Positions 26,426 to 35,813 of a stretch of 64,000 bases of DNA are shown here, one piece after another (the stretch's first letter is position 1; the number at the start of each line of letters is the position of its first letter). The stretch lies in the NCBI GenBank assembly GCA_947085035.1, contig CAMTUW010000018.1, forward strand, positions 62,001-126,000, given 5' to 3'. The notes under the pieces were generated by a model. It had not been told where the DNA came from, searched no databases, and saw only the letters and a list, made by a program, of their open reading frames with translations. Both the position numbers and the translations under genes were made by a program. Source of the DNA: CAMTUW01 sp947085035. Its GTDB lineage: Bacteria; Actinomycetota; Coriobacteriia; Anaerosomatales; PHET01.

Positions 26426-27150
26426 CGGTCATCTCCCCTTACGATGGTTCCGACGGACTCACCCATCAGAGCCCGCGCGATATTACCCTCGACCTCCATG
26501 TTGAACACGATGATCGGGAGCTTGTTGTCCATGCACAACGAGATCGCCGTCGAGTCCATGACCTGGAGACCACGGTTGAGCACCTCTATGTAGGTGAGCT
26601 CATCGAATCGCACTGCGTCAGGGTGCTTCTTCGGGTCGGCGTCGTAGACACCGTCGACCCGGGTCGCCTTCATGACGCAGTCGGCGTCGATCTCAAGCGC
26701 GCGCAGTGCAGCGGTCGTGTCCGTGGTGAAGTACGGATTTCCGGTACCTGCGGCGAAGATGACGACACGGCCCTTCTCCATGTGGCGCATGGCACGCCGG
26801 CGGATGTAGGGCTCTGCAACGGCCTGCATCTCGATCGCGCTCATCACGCGGGTGTAGACACCGGCGCGCTCGAGGGCATCTTGCAGGGCGAGTGCGTTCA
26901 ATACCGTGGCGAGCATACCCATGTAGTCCGCTTGCGAGCGGTCCATACCCGAGGCCGATGCGGCCAGACCTCGAAAGATGTTGCCGCCACCCACGACGAT
27001 GGCGAACTCGGTACCCATCGCGCGGACGTCTCGAATCTGTCGGGCGAGTGAATCGAGGACTTCGGGGTCGATCCCGTAGGCGGATTCCCCCATCAAAGCC
27101 TCACCTGACAGCTTCAGCAAGACGCGCTTGAATCGGACTGTCTCAGTCAA
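26422..27150 (-). CDS. pyrH: Uridylate kinase
   Basis: Hexameric UMP kinase for pyrimidine nucleotide synthesis. The N-terminus VRFKRVLLKLSGEAL, the GGGNIFRG loop, and the later DGVYDADPKKHPDA are diagnostic. The best-supported start is TTG 27150, six bases after AGGGGA, giving 242 aa. In-frame ATGs at 27165 and 27192 lack a ribosome-binding site. A perfect 12-bp hairpin separates it from tsf. Confidence 0.94.
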   Translation of the reverse strand: MTETVRFKRVLLKLSGEALMGESAYGIDPEVLDSLARQIRDVRAMGTEFAIVVGGGNIFRGLAASASGMDRSQADYMGMLATVLNALALQDALERAGVYTRVMSAIEMQAVAEPYIRRRAMRHMEKGRVVIFAAGTGNPYFTTDTTAALRALEIDADCVMKATRVDGVYDADPKKHPDAVRFDELTYIEVLNRGLQVMDSTAISLCMDNKLPIIVFNMEVEGNIARALMGESVGTIVRGDDR

Positions 27151-27208
27151 TGATGTTCCCCTCATCTCAGCGTGATTCGCGTGAACCTTCATCGTCAGGA
27201 TACAGCAC

Positions 27209-27237
27209 GCGGACCGGCGCGTGGTGCGCCGGTCCGC
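27209..27237 (-). terminator. Perfect 12-bp hairpin between tsf and pyrH, no U-run
   Basis: GCGGACCGGCGC/GCGCCGGTCCGC with a five-base loop, about 30 bases after the tsf stop. The minus-strand sequence after it (GTGCTGTATCC) lacks a U-run. It is therefore not a classical intrinsic terminator. It may be an RNA stability or processing element that lets rpsB-tsf be more abundant than the downstream genes, or a partial terminator. The pyrH start is 58 bases further on. Confidence 0.55.
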
Positions 27238-27266
27238 GATGTTGACATACGGTCAGAGGTGCAGGG

Positions 27267-28160
<894 letters not shown>

Positions 28161-28208
28161 ATTGACTCCTTGGATCGTTCTTGAAAGGTCCGGCAGATCC
28201 GTGTGTAC

Positions 28209-29045
28209 CTACTGGGGAGTCTCGGAACTGACTTCCGGCGCAGGGGTTTCGGTGATCGCGATCTCGGGAGCCGCTTCTTCGGCTACCGCGGCAGGCTCTT
28301 CCCTTCCGAGGACGACAGGCTCGGGCGTATCGGAGGGAACGACCTGTGGCTGCTGTTCGGCGAGGCCACCGCGTCCGTCGATCACGGCAGCGGCGATGAC
28401 GTGGCACATGAGGCCAACCGAACGGATCGCGTCGTCGTTGCCAGGGATCACGTAGTCGACCTCGTCCGGGTCGGCGTTGGTGTCGACAAGACCGATGATC
28501 GGAATACGCAGACGACGCGCCTCTTTGATGGCGATGTCCTCGCGCTTGGTGTCTACGACGAAGATCGCGGCCGGAAGGTCGCGCATCTCACGTACACCGT
28601 CGAGGTTGGCCTTGAGCTTGCCGAGCTCCTTGCGAAGAAGTATCTGTTCCTTCTTGGGCAGAGTCGCCATGCGACCATCCGACTCCATGGTCTCAAGCTC
28701 TTCCATGCGCTGAACGCGACCGCGCATGGTGACGAAGTTGGTCAGCATGCCACCGAGCCAGCGATTCGTGACATAGGGCATGCCAGCGCGTCCGGCCTCG
28801 GAAATGATGGGCTCCTGCGCCTGCTTCTTGGTGCCAACGAACAGAATCTGCTGGCCGCGCTGCCCGATGGCGCGTGAGAACTGGTACGCGCGCTCGAGTT
28901 CACGGAGTGTGCGCTGGAGGTCGAGGATGTAGATTCCCGAGCGCTCAGTGAAGATGTAGGGCTTCATCTTCGGGTTCCAGCGCCTGGTCTGGTGTCCGAA
29001 ATGGACCCCAGCCTCCAACAAGGCCTTAAGGGTGACTACGGGCAT
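28209..29045 (-). CDS. rpsB: 30S ribosomal protein S2 with acidic tail
   Basis: Small-subunit protein needed for S1 or mRNA recruitment. The conserved S2 body covers residues 1-225, with LLEAGVHFGHQTRRWNPKM and RWLGGMLTNF. The final 50 or so residues are rich in Glu, Pro and Ala (EEPAAVAEEAAPE), longer than in most S2 proteins. ATG 29045 with AAAGG seven bases upstream is the conserved start. It heads the rpsB-tsf unit, with an extended -10 promoter about 120 bases upstream. Confidence 0.96.
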   Translation of the reverse strand: MPVVTLKALLEAGVHFGHQTRRWNPKMKPYIFTERSGIYILDLQRTLRELERAYQFSRAIGQRGQQILFVGTKKQAQEPIISEAGRAGMPYVTNRWLGGMLTNFVTMRGRVQRMEELETMESDGRMATLPKKEQILLRKELGKLKANLDGVREMRDLPAAIFVVDTKREDIAIKEARRLRIPIIGLVDTNADPDEVDYVIPGNDDAIRSVGLMCHVIAAAVIDGRGGLAEQQPQVVPSDTPEPVVLGREEPAAVAEEAAPEIAITETPAPEVSSETPQ

Positions 29046-29164
29046 GGTCAAGCCTTTCTCTCGGTCTGTTCCTCCGCTCGCGTCTTCCCCCTGCTGCGAC
29101 CACCGCTTCAATGCGGGAGCACCTCGCGCAGGAGTCGGCGAGCGTGTGTGATAAGAGCCGTGAC

Positions 29165-29173
29165 AGTGTAGCA
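29165..29173 (-). promoter_or_regulatory. Extended -10 promoter for rpsB-tsf
   Basis: TGCTACACT on the minus strand is an extended -10 (TGN-TACACT). No convincing -35 box is present. The predicted leader is about 112 bases and runs from near 29158 to the rpsB start. It contains a weak CTCGC/GCGAG stem but no structure I can name. The 202-base spacer between rpsB and the response regulator (29046-29247) has no other clear element. Confidence 0.55.
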
Positions 29174-29247
29174 GGAATCAACGAGTCTGTGGGTTCCGAT
29201 TTCTCGGTCACAAGTCCCCCGAAATCCGGTGATTCCGAAATCAGCCC

Positions 29248-29826
29248 TCAGTACTCACGCGAACACAGGGGGCATACGAAATGGGCGTCGTACCAGCCCT
29301 TCTGGGTGGGTTTCGGCAAGAGCTCCAGATGGAGTTCGACCTCACAGATGGGACACCAGAACCTTCGCGCAAGACCTGCGTCGCGCACGAGCGAATCAGC
29401 ATCAGCATCGCGATCGCGTACCACTACACGGTATCTTGTAAGACCGACCTCGGCACTGCCTGTCATTTTGAGAATCCCGTTGATTCGATCGGCGACATCG
29501 TTGGGTCGCACTTCATTCTTGATGAGGTAGTCGGTCGCACCGAGATCGAGTGCTCGTTGCATATCGGCGTCCTGGCCGAGGTTCGAAAGGATCACGACCG
29601 GGATACGTGTCAGACGCGGGTCCTTCTTGATGATCTCCAGAATCTCCAGACCGCTCATTTTCGGCATGATGAGATCAAGAAGGATCAAGTCGGGAGTATC
29701 TGTCCGCAGAATCGACAGCGCTTCGAGACCATCCGCTGCGGCGAGTACGCGATAGCCGTCGTTCGTCAATTTGTCCGAGTACATACGTCGAAGGAGTTCG
29801 GTGTCTTCGACAACGAGCACGGTCAT
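29248..29826 (-). CDS. Response regulator with C-terminal zinc-ribbon-like tail
   Basis: CheY-like receiver (residues 1-125) with acidic pair E7/D8, phospho-acceptor D51 (LILLDLIMPKMSG), S81 and K103 (YLIKNE). Instead of a DNA-binding domain it carries a 60-residue tail with C158-x2-C161 and C185-x2-C188 (WCPIC, VCPLC), a four-cysteine pattern expected to bind zinc. The total is 192 aa. The start MTVLVVEDTE is the ATG at 29826; the frame opens further upstream without conservation. It lies 79 bases downstream of the sigma-factor gene in the same direction. The partner kinase is not in the window. The output mechanism is unknown; the tail could bind protein or nucleic acid. Confidence 0.85.
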   Translation of the reverse strand: MTVLVVEDTELLRRMYSDKLTNDGYRVLAAADGLEALSILRTDTPDLILLDLIMPKMSGLEILEIIKKDPRLTRIPVVILSNLGQDADMQRALDLGATDYLIKNEVRPNDVADRINGILKMTGSAEVGLTRYRVVVRDRDADADSLVRDAGLARRFWCPICEVELHLELLPKPTQKGWYDAHFVCPLCSREY

Positions 29827-29905
29827 TGCCACGACATGCGCCTTCCCGATTGCGACTGGATATATGTAAGCCTTCAGAAGTGAAGTGTATCCCAACTGGC
29901 CGTGT

Positions 29906-30685
29906 TCAGAGTGGTGATCGAGCAGCGTGAAGCTTAGCCCGCAATCTCAGTACCGCCTTAGTGTGCAGCTGGCTCACGCGGGATTCGGTGACACCCAGTA
30001 CCTGACCGATCTCTTTGAGAGTGAGTCCTTCGTAGTAGTAGAGGGCGATCACTGTTCTCTCACGCTCTGGAAGCAGTTCAATGGCTTCGGCGAGTATTCC
30101 CTTGATCTCAATGCTTTCGAAGAGTGATACCGGGTCGTCTGCGGTATCGTCGGAAATCATGCCCACTGCGCTTTGGCGATCATCGCGGTCGCTGCCGACC
30201 CACAACTCCTCGAAGCTCACGACCGACGTGTAGCTCAATTTGGACAGGATCGCGTGGAACTCCTTGAGAGTGATTCCCATGTGATCGGCGACTTCGGAGT
30301 CGGTCGGCACTCGCTTGAACGTGTGCTCGAGCGCGACATAACTCTGCTCGATCTCGCGTGCTCTGGAACGGACAGAACGAGGAACCCAGTCCATGGCGCG
30401 CAGCTCATCGATGATGGCGCCTCGGATGCGCGCGATGGCGTATGTCTCGAACTTGATAGCGCGGTCGGGATCGTATTTCTCTATGGCGTCGATGAGCCCG
30501 AAGATGCCATAACTGATCAGGTCGGCGGTGTCGACGTTTTGCGGAAGACTCGAAGCAAGTCTGCCTGCGACGTATTTGACCAATGGAGAATAGTTGAGAA
30601 TCAGTTCATCTCGCGACTCTGCGTCGCCCACGCCCTTGTACCGCGCCCAGAGCGCGGCGATATGCGTCCGAGAGTCGGACTTCAT
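29906..30685 (-). CDS. whiG: Sigma factor of the WhiG/FliA group
   Basis: Alternative sigma-70 family factor (259 aa, group 3). Region 2 includes LISYGIFGLIDAIEKYDPDR and FETYAIARIRGAIIDELRAMDW. Region 3 follows (VADHMGITLKEFH). Region 4 has the helix-turn-helix TLKEIGQVLGVTESRVSQLH. The gene lies between dprA/xerC and rpsB, the same neighbourhood as Streptomyces whiG, which supports WhiG over FliA; no flagellar genes are nearby. ATG 30685 has AAGGGG six bases upstream. No anti-sigma gene is adjacent. It may control motility or differentiation genes elsewhere, which I cannot see. Confidence 0.87.
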   Translation of the reverse strand: MKSDSRTHIAALWARYKGVGDAESRDELILNYSPLVKYVAGRLASSLPQNVDTADLISYGIFGLIDAIEKYDPDRAIKFETYAIARIRGAIIDELRAMDWVPRSVRSRAREIEQSYVALEHTFKRVPTDSEVADHMGITLKEFHAILSKLSYTSVVSFEELWVGSDRDDRQSAVGMISDDTADDPVSLFESIEIKGILAEAIELLPERERTVIALYYYEGLTLKEIGQVLGVTESRVSQLHTKAVLRLRAKLHAARSPL

Positions 30686-30713
30686 GCAGTGCCCCTTGCT
30701 GCAACGGACGAAA

Positions 30714-31619
30714 TCATCCTCGCGGATGCGCGCTTCGATGAACCTCTTGCAGACGCTTGATGCTCACGTGAGTATAAATCTGGGTGGTCGACAGAGCAAC
30801 ATGCCCTAAGAGCTCTTGGACGCTTCTGAGATCCGCTCCCCCTTCCAGCAGGTGCGTAGCGAATGTGTGGCGTAGTGCATGAGGAGAATGCGCTGCTGAC
30901 GCCTCGACCCGACAAAGATACCGCTTGAACATTCGTCGCACACTGTCTTCAGACAAGCGGCGCCCGCGCTTGGACAGGAATACCGTGTCAGGCGAGTCGT
31001 CGCGTGCGAGGAGGGGTCGGGCGCTACCGAGGTAGACGCGAATGAGCTCGCAGGCCAGTCGATGAGCTGGGACGACGCGCTCTTTCGCGCCCTTCCCCAT
31101 GACGGTCACTTGGCATTGAGCGAGATCGAGACCGGAAAGCGTCAGCGAGCAGATCTCGCTCACTCGCAAGCCGGAGGCGTACAGCAACTCGAGAACGGCT
31201 CTGTCTCTTGAGCCCAGCGGCGTGGTGATGTCAGGGCTTTCCAGCAGACGTGCGAGGTCCTCGTTGGGAATTATGCGCGGGAGTGTCGAGGGCGTCTTGG
31301 GAGAGGTGATCACCGTGGACGGGTCGGAATCGAGCACTCCTTCCGTCACGAGGAAGGTGAACAGAGAGCGCACCGCAGACAGGCGGCGGGCGATAGTCGT
31401 TCGGGCATAACGGGCGTTGTCGAGTTCAGCGAGGTAGAGCCGCAGTTGGCGATGGGTCAGATGCAGCGGATCCACACCGATACGCTCAGCCCACTCGAGA
31501 TAGCGCTGCAGGTCAGCGGAGTATGCGCGAACGGTGTGTCGCGACGCGCCACGTTCGACCGACAGGTGTATGAGGAATCGGTCGAGAAGGACCGTTGGGA
31601 GCGCATTGTCAGCGGTCAC
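30714..31619 (-). CDS. xerC: Tyrosine recombinase XerC/XerD type
   Basis: Site-specific recombinase that resolves chromosome dimers at dif. The 301-aa protein has an N-terminal SAM-like core-binding domain (about 5-95). The catalytic set is R152, K176, H247, R250, H273 and the nucleophile Y282 (LGHVALSTTQIYTH). The start is uncertain: GTG 31619 has GGAG six bases upstream, while ATG 31625 lies directly on that sequence. Either way it overlaps the trmFO stop. trmFO-xerC is a known pair in Firmicutes. No dif site was recognised. Confidence 0.9.
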   Translation of the reverse strand: MTADNALPTVLLDRFLIHLSVERGASRHTVRAYSADLQRYLEWAERIGVDPLHLTHRQLRLYLAELDNARYARTTIARRLSAVRSLFTFLVTEGVLDSDPSTVITSPKTPSTLPRIIPNEDLARLLESPDITTPLGSRDRAVLELLYASGLRVSEICSLTLSGLDLAQCQVTVMGKGAKERVVPAHRLACELIRVYLGSARPLLARDDSPDTVFLSKRGRRLSEDSVRRMFKRYLCRVEASAAHSPHALRHTFATHLLEGGADLRSVQELLGHVALSTTQIYTHVSIKRLQEVHRSAHPRG

Positions 31620-32961
31620 GGGCATCTCCGGTGACGAATAGCGCTTGAGTTGACGAGAGCCAGGCGTCGAAGTCGCGAGAAGCCCGATCCGCGTAGGCTG
31701 CATAGCGCGCGCGCTTGCCTTTGACGGGGTCGTTGAGGGCGGGAACAAGCCCCCAGTTCACATGCATCGGCTGATAGTCGATGGTGTCGGGGTCCGTGGC
31801 ATAGGAGACCAGCGACCCGAGGGCGGTCGTTGGCGGCAGGATGGCAGGCGAAAACCCTTTCAACTCAGCGAAAGTATTGAGCGCCGCGAGCAAACCGGAT
31901 GCCGCAGCCTCCGTGTAGCCCTCGGTCCCGGTGATCTGCCCGGCGAATCTGATGCGCGGGTCGGTTCTCAGGGCGAACGTGGCATCGAGGATTCGGGGCG
32001 AGTCGATGAACGTGTTGCGGTGCATGACTCCGTAGCGAAGGAAGTCGGCATTCCCGAGTCCTGGTATCAACGCGAAAACCCGTTGCTGGTCGGGCCATGC
32101 GATGTTTGTCTGGAAGCCCACCAGGTTGTATGCCGTGAGCGCGCGGTTCTCGGCACGGAGCTGAACGACGGCCCACGGGCGCTCGCCCGTTCTCGGGTCG
32201 GTGAGACCCACAGGCTTGAGTGCGCCGAATCGCGGCGCGTCCCGTCCGCTGCGCGCCACCTCCTCGATGGGCTGGCATGCGGCGAAGAGCTCGCGTCGAT
32301 CGAATACCTTGTCGATGACCCTTCGTGCCGAGAGAAGCGCGTCGATGAAGCGCTCATATTCGTCTCGGTTCATGGGGGCGTTGAGATAGTCGGCTCCCCC
32401 ACCCTTGTCGTATCGCGAGGCCGCGAAGACGATGGTGCGGTCGATGGTATCGGCATCGACGATCGGGGCGGCGGCGTCGAAGAAGGCCAGGCGGTCAGGA
32501 CCCAACAAGGCACTGAGCGCCGGCTCCAGCGCGGGGCTCGTAAGCGGTCCTGTCGCGACGATGGTGCTCCCTGCCCCGAAGCTGACAGCCTCCTCGCGCA
32601 CGACGTCGATGAGGGGATGTGAGGAGAGCATCGCGGTGAGGCTCTCGGAGAATGCAGTGCGGTCCACTGCGAGTGCGCCCCCGGCAGCCACTCTCGAAAG
32701 TCGGGCGCATCTCAGGACAACGCTGCCCATCAACTCGAGTTCGCACTTGAGCCGACCGGCGGCCGTGGTCGGATCGTCGCTCTTGAGCGAGTTCGAGCAT
32801 ACGAGCTCCGCGAGAAGGTCTGTGTGGTGCGCTGGCGTGGTGTTGTGCGGTCGCATCTCTTTGAGCGTGACACGAATGCCGCGCACGGCAAGTTGCCATG
32901 CGGCTTCGCTACCCGCGAGGCCACCGCCGATGACGGTGACGTGGTCTGAAGTGGCGGTCAA
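31609..32961 (-). CDS. trmFO: Methylenetetrahydrofolate-tRNA-(uracil-5-)-methyltransferase TrmFO
   Basis: FAD- and folate-dependent enzyme that makes m5U54 in tRNA. The 450-aa protein has the FAD-binding GGGLAGSEAA at residues 12-21. Family segments AELVCSNSLKSDD, GLLAALNTFAELKG and YQPMHVNWGLVPAL are intact. The start is TTG 32961, preceded by AAAGGGATGGG; no in-frame ATG or GTG fits. Together with TruB this enzyme modifies the T-loop (positions 54 and 55). It follows dprA by only 48 bases; in Firmicutes topA usually sits between them. Confidence 0.93.
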   Translation of the reverse strand: MTATSDHVTVIGGGLAGSEAAWQLAVRGIRVTLKEMRPHNTTPAHHTDLLAELVCSNSLKSDDPTTAAGRLKCELELMGSVVLRCARLSRVAAGGALAVDRTAFSESLTAMLSSHPLIDVVREEAVSFGAGSTIVATGPLTSPALEPALSALLGPDRLAFFDAAAPIVDADTIDRTIVFAASRYDKGGGADYLNAPMNRDEYERFIDALLSARRVIDKVFDRRELFAACQPIEEVARSGRDAPRFGALKPVGLTDPRTGERPWAVVQLRAENRALTAYNLVGFQTNIAWPDQQRVFALIPGLGNADFLRYGVMHRNTFIDSPRILDATFALRTDPRIRFAGQITGTEGYTEAAASGLLAALNTFAELKGFSPAILPPTTALGSLVSYATDPDTIDYQPMHVNWGLVPALNDPVKGKRARYAAYADRASRDFDAWLSSTQALFVTGDARDR

Positions 32962-33009
32962 CCCATCCCTTTCAATCAGAGTTGTGAAGCATTGTAAGCC
33001 CCTCGAGGC

Positions 33010-33879
33010 TTAAGCTGGACCATACCTACCGTCCGAGTAGCGTTTCAACATGCCTTGTGCTTCAAGGAGCCCAAAACGTCGAGTGATCGTGATGACATCG
33101 GTACCGAGTGCAACAGCTGCGTCGTCGGCGCGCATCGGGTTCGCGCGCAAGGCCGTGAGAAGCGAGTCGGACGACTCCGAGATAACCGTACCGGGAATGT
33201 GCACTTCGTCGTGGGGTTCTCCGAGAAGCGGTGCGAGCGCAAGGCGCAGATCGGTGACGTCGGTGATGATGGTCGCACCTTGCGATATCAGCCGATTCGA
33301 GCCGCGCGACTCCGGAGATAGGATCGATCCGGGGACCGCGAGAACATCCCTTCCTGCAGCCAAGGCGTCGTCTGCGGTTGAGAACGTGCCACTGGGCAGT
33401 CCCGCCTCGACGACGAGGACGGCCATCGATAATCCGGCGATTATCCGGTTTCTTCGCCTGAACATCCAGCGTGCAGGCCGCGTCCCCCACGGTTGCTCTG
33501 ATATGACGGCGCCGTTCACAGCTACCGCGTCCAGAAGTGCTCCAGCACCGCTGGGGTAGGCGATATCTGCTCCTCCTGCCATCACGGCCACAGTTGTTCC
33601 CTCGTGAGCAAGTGCAGCGCGGTGCGCCGCTTGATCGCACCCTACCGCACCCCCGGACACGATGGGGTAACTCGCCTTCGCAGCCCATCCGGCAAACATC
33701 GTCGCAGCCGACAGGCCATAGGGCGTGGCCTTGCGAGCACCGATGACCGCGAGCCCCGGACGTAATGCTGAGATCTGCCCGAAACCGTAGAGACGCTTGG
33801 GCGGATCGGGGGTGTCCTTCAGTTGTGCAGGGTATCGTGGATCATCCAAACCGATCTCGAATCGTGTCGCGCCACTCAT
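33010..33879 (-). CDS. dprA: DNA-processing protein DprA/Smf
   Basis: Rossmann-fold protein that loads RecA on incoming single-stranded DNA during natural transformation. The 289-aa protein has the core motif SGGAVGCDQAAH at residues 75-86, FRRRNRIIAGLS and GTFSTADDALAAGRDV. A C-terminal winged-helix-like segment (TITRRFGLLEAQGMLKR) follows. The start overlaps the comM stop by four bases (ATGA). Confidence 0.93.
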   Translation of the reverse strand: MSGATRFEIGLDDPRYPAQLKDTPDPPKRLYGFGQISALRPGLAVIGARKATPYGLSAATMFAGWAAKASYPIVSGGAVGCDQAAHRAALAHEGTTVAVMAGGADIAYPSGAGALLDAVAVNGAVISEQPWGTRPARWMFRRRNRIIAGLSMAVLVVEAGLPSGTFSTADDALAAGRDVLAVPGSILSPESRGSNRLISQGATIITDVTDLRLALAPLLGEPHDEVHIPGTVISESSDSLLTALRANPMRADDAAVALGTDVITITRRFGLLEAQGMLKRYSDGRYGPA

Positions 33880-35363
33880 GACACTGTCCCGCAGCGGTAT
33901 CCGATGGCCTCAGCCAGATCGTCTGATCGCACGCAGTCCTTCTCATCGACGTCGGCGAGGGTTCTGGCGACCCTGAGCAATCGAATGACACCTCTGCCCG
34001 ACAGATGGTGGTGATTCGCGATCATCTCGAGGTCCGAGGTGACGGAACCAGACATGGAGCAGGCGGAAATCAACTCCGCACCACTCATCTTCGAGGTGGC
34101 TGTGGTGCTCCTGCGTGCAGCGCGCTCACGGGCGGCTGACACCTGATCGCGCAGCTTCGCACTCGTGGTGCCGTGACGATTGGCGACGATCAACGCCGGT
34201 GGAGGTCTCCACACCTCGCACACCATGTCGATGCGGTCCATCAGTGGGCCACCGATCCGCGAGCGGTACCGTTCGACAGTCGAGGCCGGGCAGCGGCACG
34301 CACGTCCGGTGTCACCGTGGTGTCCGCATGGACAGGGATTGGCCGCTCCGACCAGGGAAAATGATGCAGGAAACGACAGTCTTCCCTCGGCTCGCACGAG
34401 GGTGACCAGTCGGTCCTCTATGGGTTGTCTCAGGGACTGCAGGGTGGCCGGGCCGAATTCTGGCATCTCGTCCAGGAAAAGGACTCCGTTGTGCGCCAGT
34501 GACGCCTCCCCTGGCCGCGGAGGACTTCCGCCTCCGATCAGGCCAGCTGTCGAGGCCGTGTGATGGGGGGCGCGAAACGGGCGTGCACCAGACAGCACGT
34601 CGGTGTCGTCCAGTCCGGCGACCGAGTGGATCAGGGCAGATTCCAGTCGTTCTTCTTCACCAAGCGGTGGAAGGATGGTTGGAAGACGACGAGCGAGCAT
34701 CGTCTTTCCGGCTCCTGGAGGACCGATCATGAGTACGTTGTGCGCACCAGCTGCTGCTGCCACGAGCGCCCGAACAGCACCGTCTTGTCCGACCACCTCG
34801 GAGAAGTCGACCGCGTGTTTCGGAGTTCGATCATGAGTGGTCACTCGGGAATGCGCGACCGGCAGACCGCTGCGCAGTTCAGCCAAGGACTCGATTCCGC
34901 AATACGCCACGCCGTTCAGAGAGACGTAGTGATCCGCCTCTCTTGATGCCAGTAGGCTACACCCGTTCTTGCGCGCCATCATCGCGTGAGCGAGAAGTCC
35001 GGGTATCGGCCGTATTCGTCCATCGAGTGAGAGCTCTCCGACTGCTGTGACGAACTCGAAGGGATGCGCCGGAATCTGTTTGGTCGCCACCAGAAGACCA
35101 ATAGCGATCGGCAGGTCGAATCCCGTCCCGTGCTTCTTGAGTGGGCCCGGAGAAAGATTGACGACGATGCGAGCGTTGGGTAGATCGTATCCGGCCGCAC
35201 GAACCGCTGAGCGGACACGCTCTCGTGCTTCTTGGACAGCCGTGTCCGGAAGCCCGACGATCGCGAATGAGGGCAGTCCTGGCCCTATGTCGATCTCGAC
35301 ATCTACCGGCAGTACTTCGACACCCGCCAGAGTTCCCGTGCGTACGGTGCAGTGTGCACACAC
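33876..35363 (-). CDS. comM: YifB/ComM family Mg chelatase-like AAA+ ATPase
   Basis: AAA+ helicase-like protein that aids branch migration during natural transformation (ComM). The 495-aa protein has an N-terminal ChlI-like fold (PSFAIVGLPDTAVQEARERV), Walker A GPPGAGKT at 214-221, and Walker B VLFLDEMPEF. A zinc-binding loop NPCPCGHHG with CRC follows, then a C-terminal ChlI domain. The GTG start lies two bases after yraN. It forms the rnhB-yraN-comM-dprA series typical of this genomic region. Confidence 0.92.
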   Translation of the reverse strand: MCAHCTVRTGTLAGVEVLPVDVEIDIGPGLPSFAIVGLPDTAVQEARERVRSAVRAAGYDLPNARIVVNLSPGPLKKHGTGFDLPIAIGLLVATKQIPAHPFEFVTAVGELSLDGRIRPIPGLLAHAMMARKNGCSLLASREADHYVSLNGVAYCGIESLAELRSGLPVAHSRVTTHDRTPKHAVDFSEVVGQDGAVRALVAAAAGAHNVLMIGPPGAGKTMLARRLPTILPPLGEEERLESALIHSVAGLDDTDVLSGARPFRAPHHTASTAGLIGGGSPPRPGEASLAHNGVLFLDEMPEFGPATLQSLRQPIEDRLVTLVRAEGRLSFPASFSLVGAANPCPCGHHGDTGRACRCPASTVERYRSRIGGPLMDRIDMVCEVWRPPPALIVANRHGTTSAKLRDQVSAARERAARRSTTATSKMSGAELISACSMSGSVTSDLEMIANHHHLSGRGVIRLLRVARTLADVDEKDCVRSDDLAEAIGYRCGTVS

Positions 35364-35365
35364 GT

Positions 35366-35740
35366 CTACGCCTCGCCAGCGACGAACGCTGCCCGATGGT
35401 GCCTCAGAAGCGCGCGATCCTCGGCGATGACGAGTATCGAGATCACATCGAAGCGAATGTCTGCGGCTTGAGCCCCCACCTCCTGACAGTATGCGAGCGC
35501 GAGGCGCTCGTAGCGCTTGCGCTTCGACGCAGTGATCGCCTCTTCAGGCGTACCTTTTGCCTGCGAGCGCCGAGTCTTCACCTCGCACAAGACGATCGTC
35601 CTGTCGTCAAGAGTGACGATGTCGATCTCCCCGGCTTGACACCGCCAGTTCCTCGCGATGATTTCGTGCCCCACGCGCTCGAGATATGCAACCGCAGCAT
35701 CTTCGCCCCGGACACCGAGCTTCTTCGACTCCTTGGTCAT
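35366..35740 (-). CDS. yraN: YraN family (UPF0102) endonuclease-like protein
   Basis: Small PD-(D/E)XK-type protein of 124 aa, widely conserved between rnhB and comM; its cellular role is unresolved. The family pattern GEDAAVAYLERVGHEIIARNW is followed by GEIDIVTLDDRTIVLCEVKTR, holding the Glu, Asp and ExK residues of the nuclease-like site. ATG 35740 has AGGAGG eight bases upstream; an in-frame GTG at 35749 overlaps the Shine-Dalgarno and is unlikely. Confidence 0.9.
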   Translation of the reverse strand: MTKESKKLGVRGEDAAVAYLERVGHEIIARNWRCQAGEIDIVTLDDRTIVLCEVKTRRSQAKGTPEEAITASKRKRYERLALAYCQEVGAQAADIRFDVISILVIAEDRALLRHHRAAFVAGEA

Positions 35741-35813
35741 GATGACCACCTCCTGGCCAGAGCATGCCAGTCACCACATACCAGGAACTTACCGGGGACT
35801 TGCCAACGAAGCG

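Noticed and set aside
27209..27237. Standard intrinsic terminator after tsf
   Set aside because: The stem is excellent but the downstream minus-strand sequence has no T-run, so I record it only as a hairpin of uncertain role.
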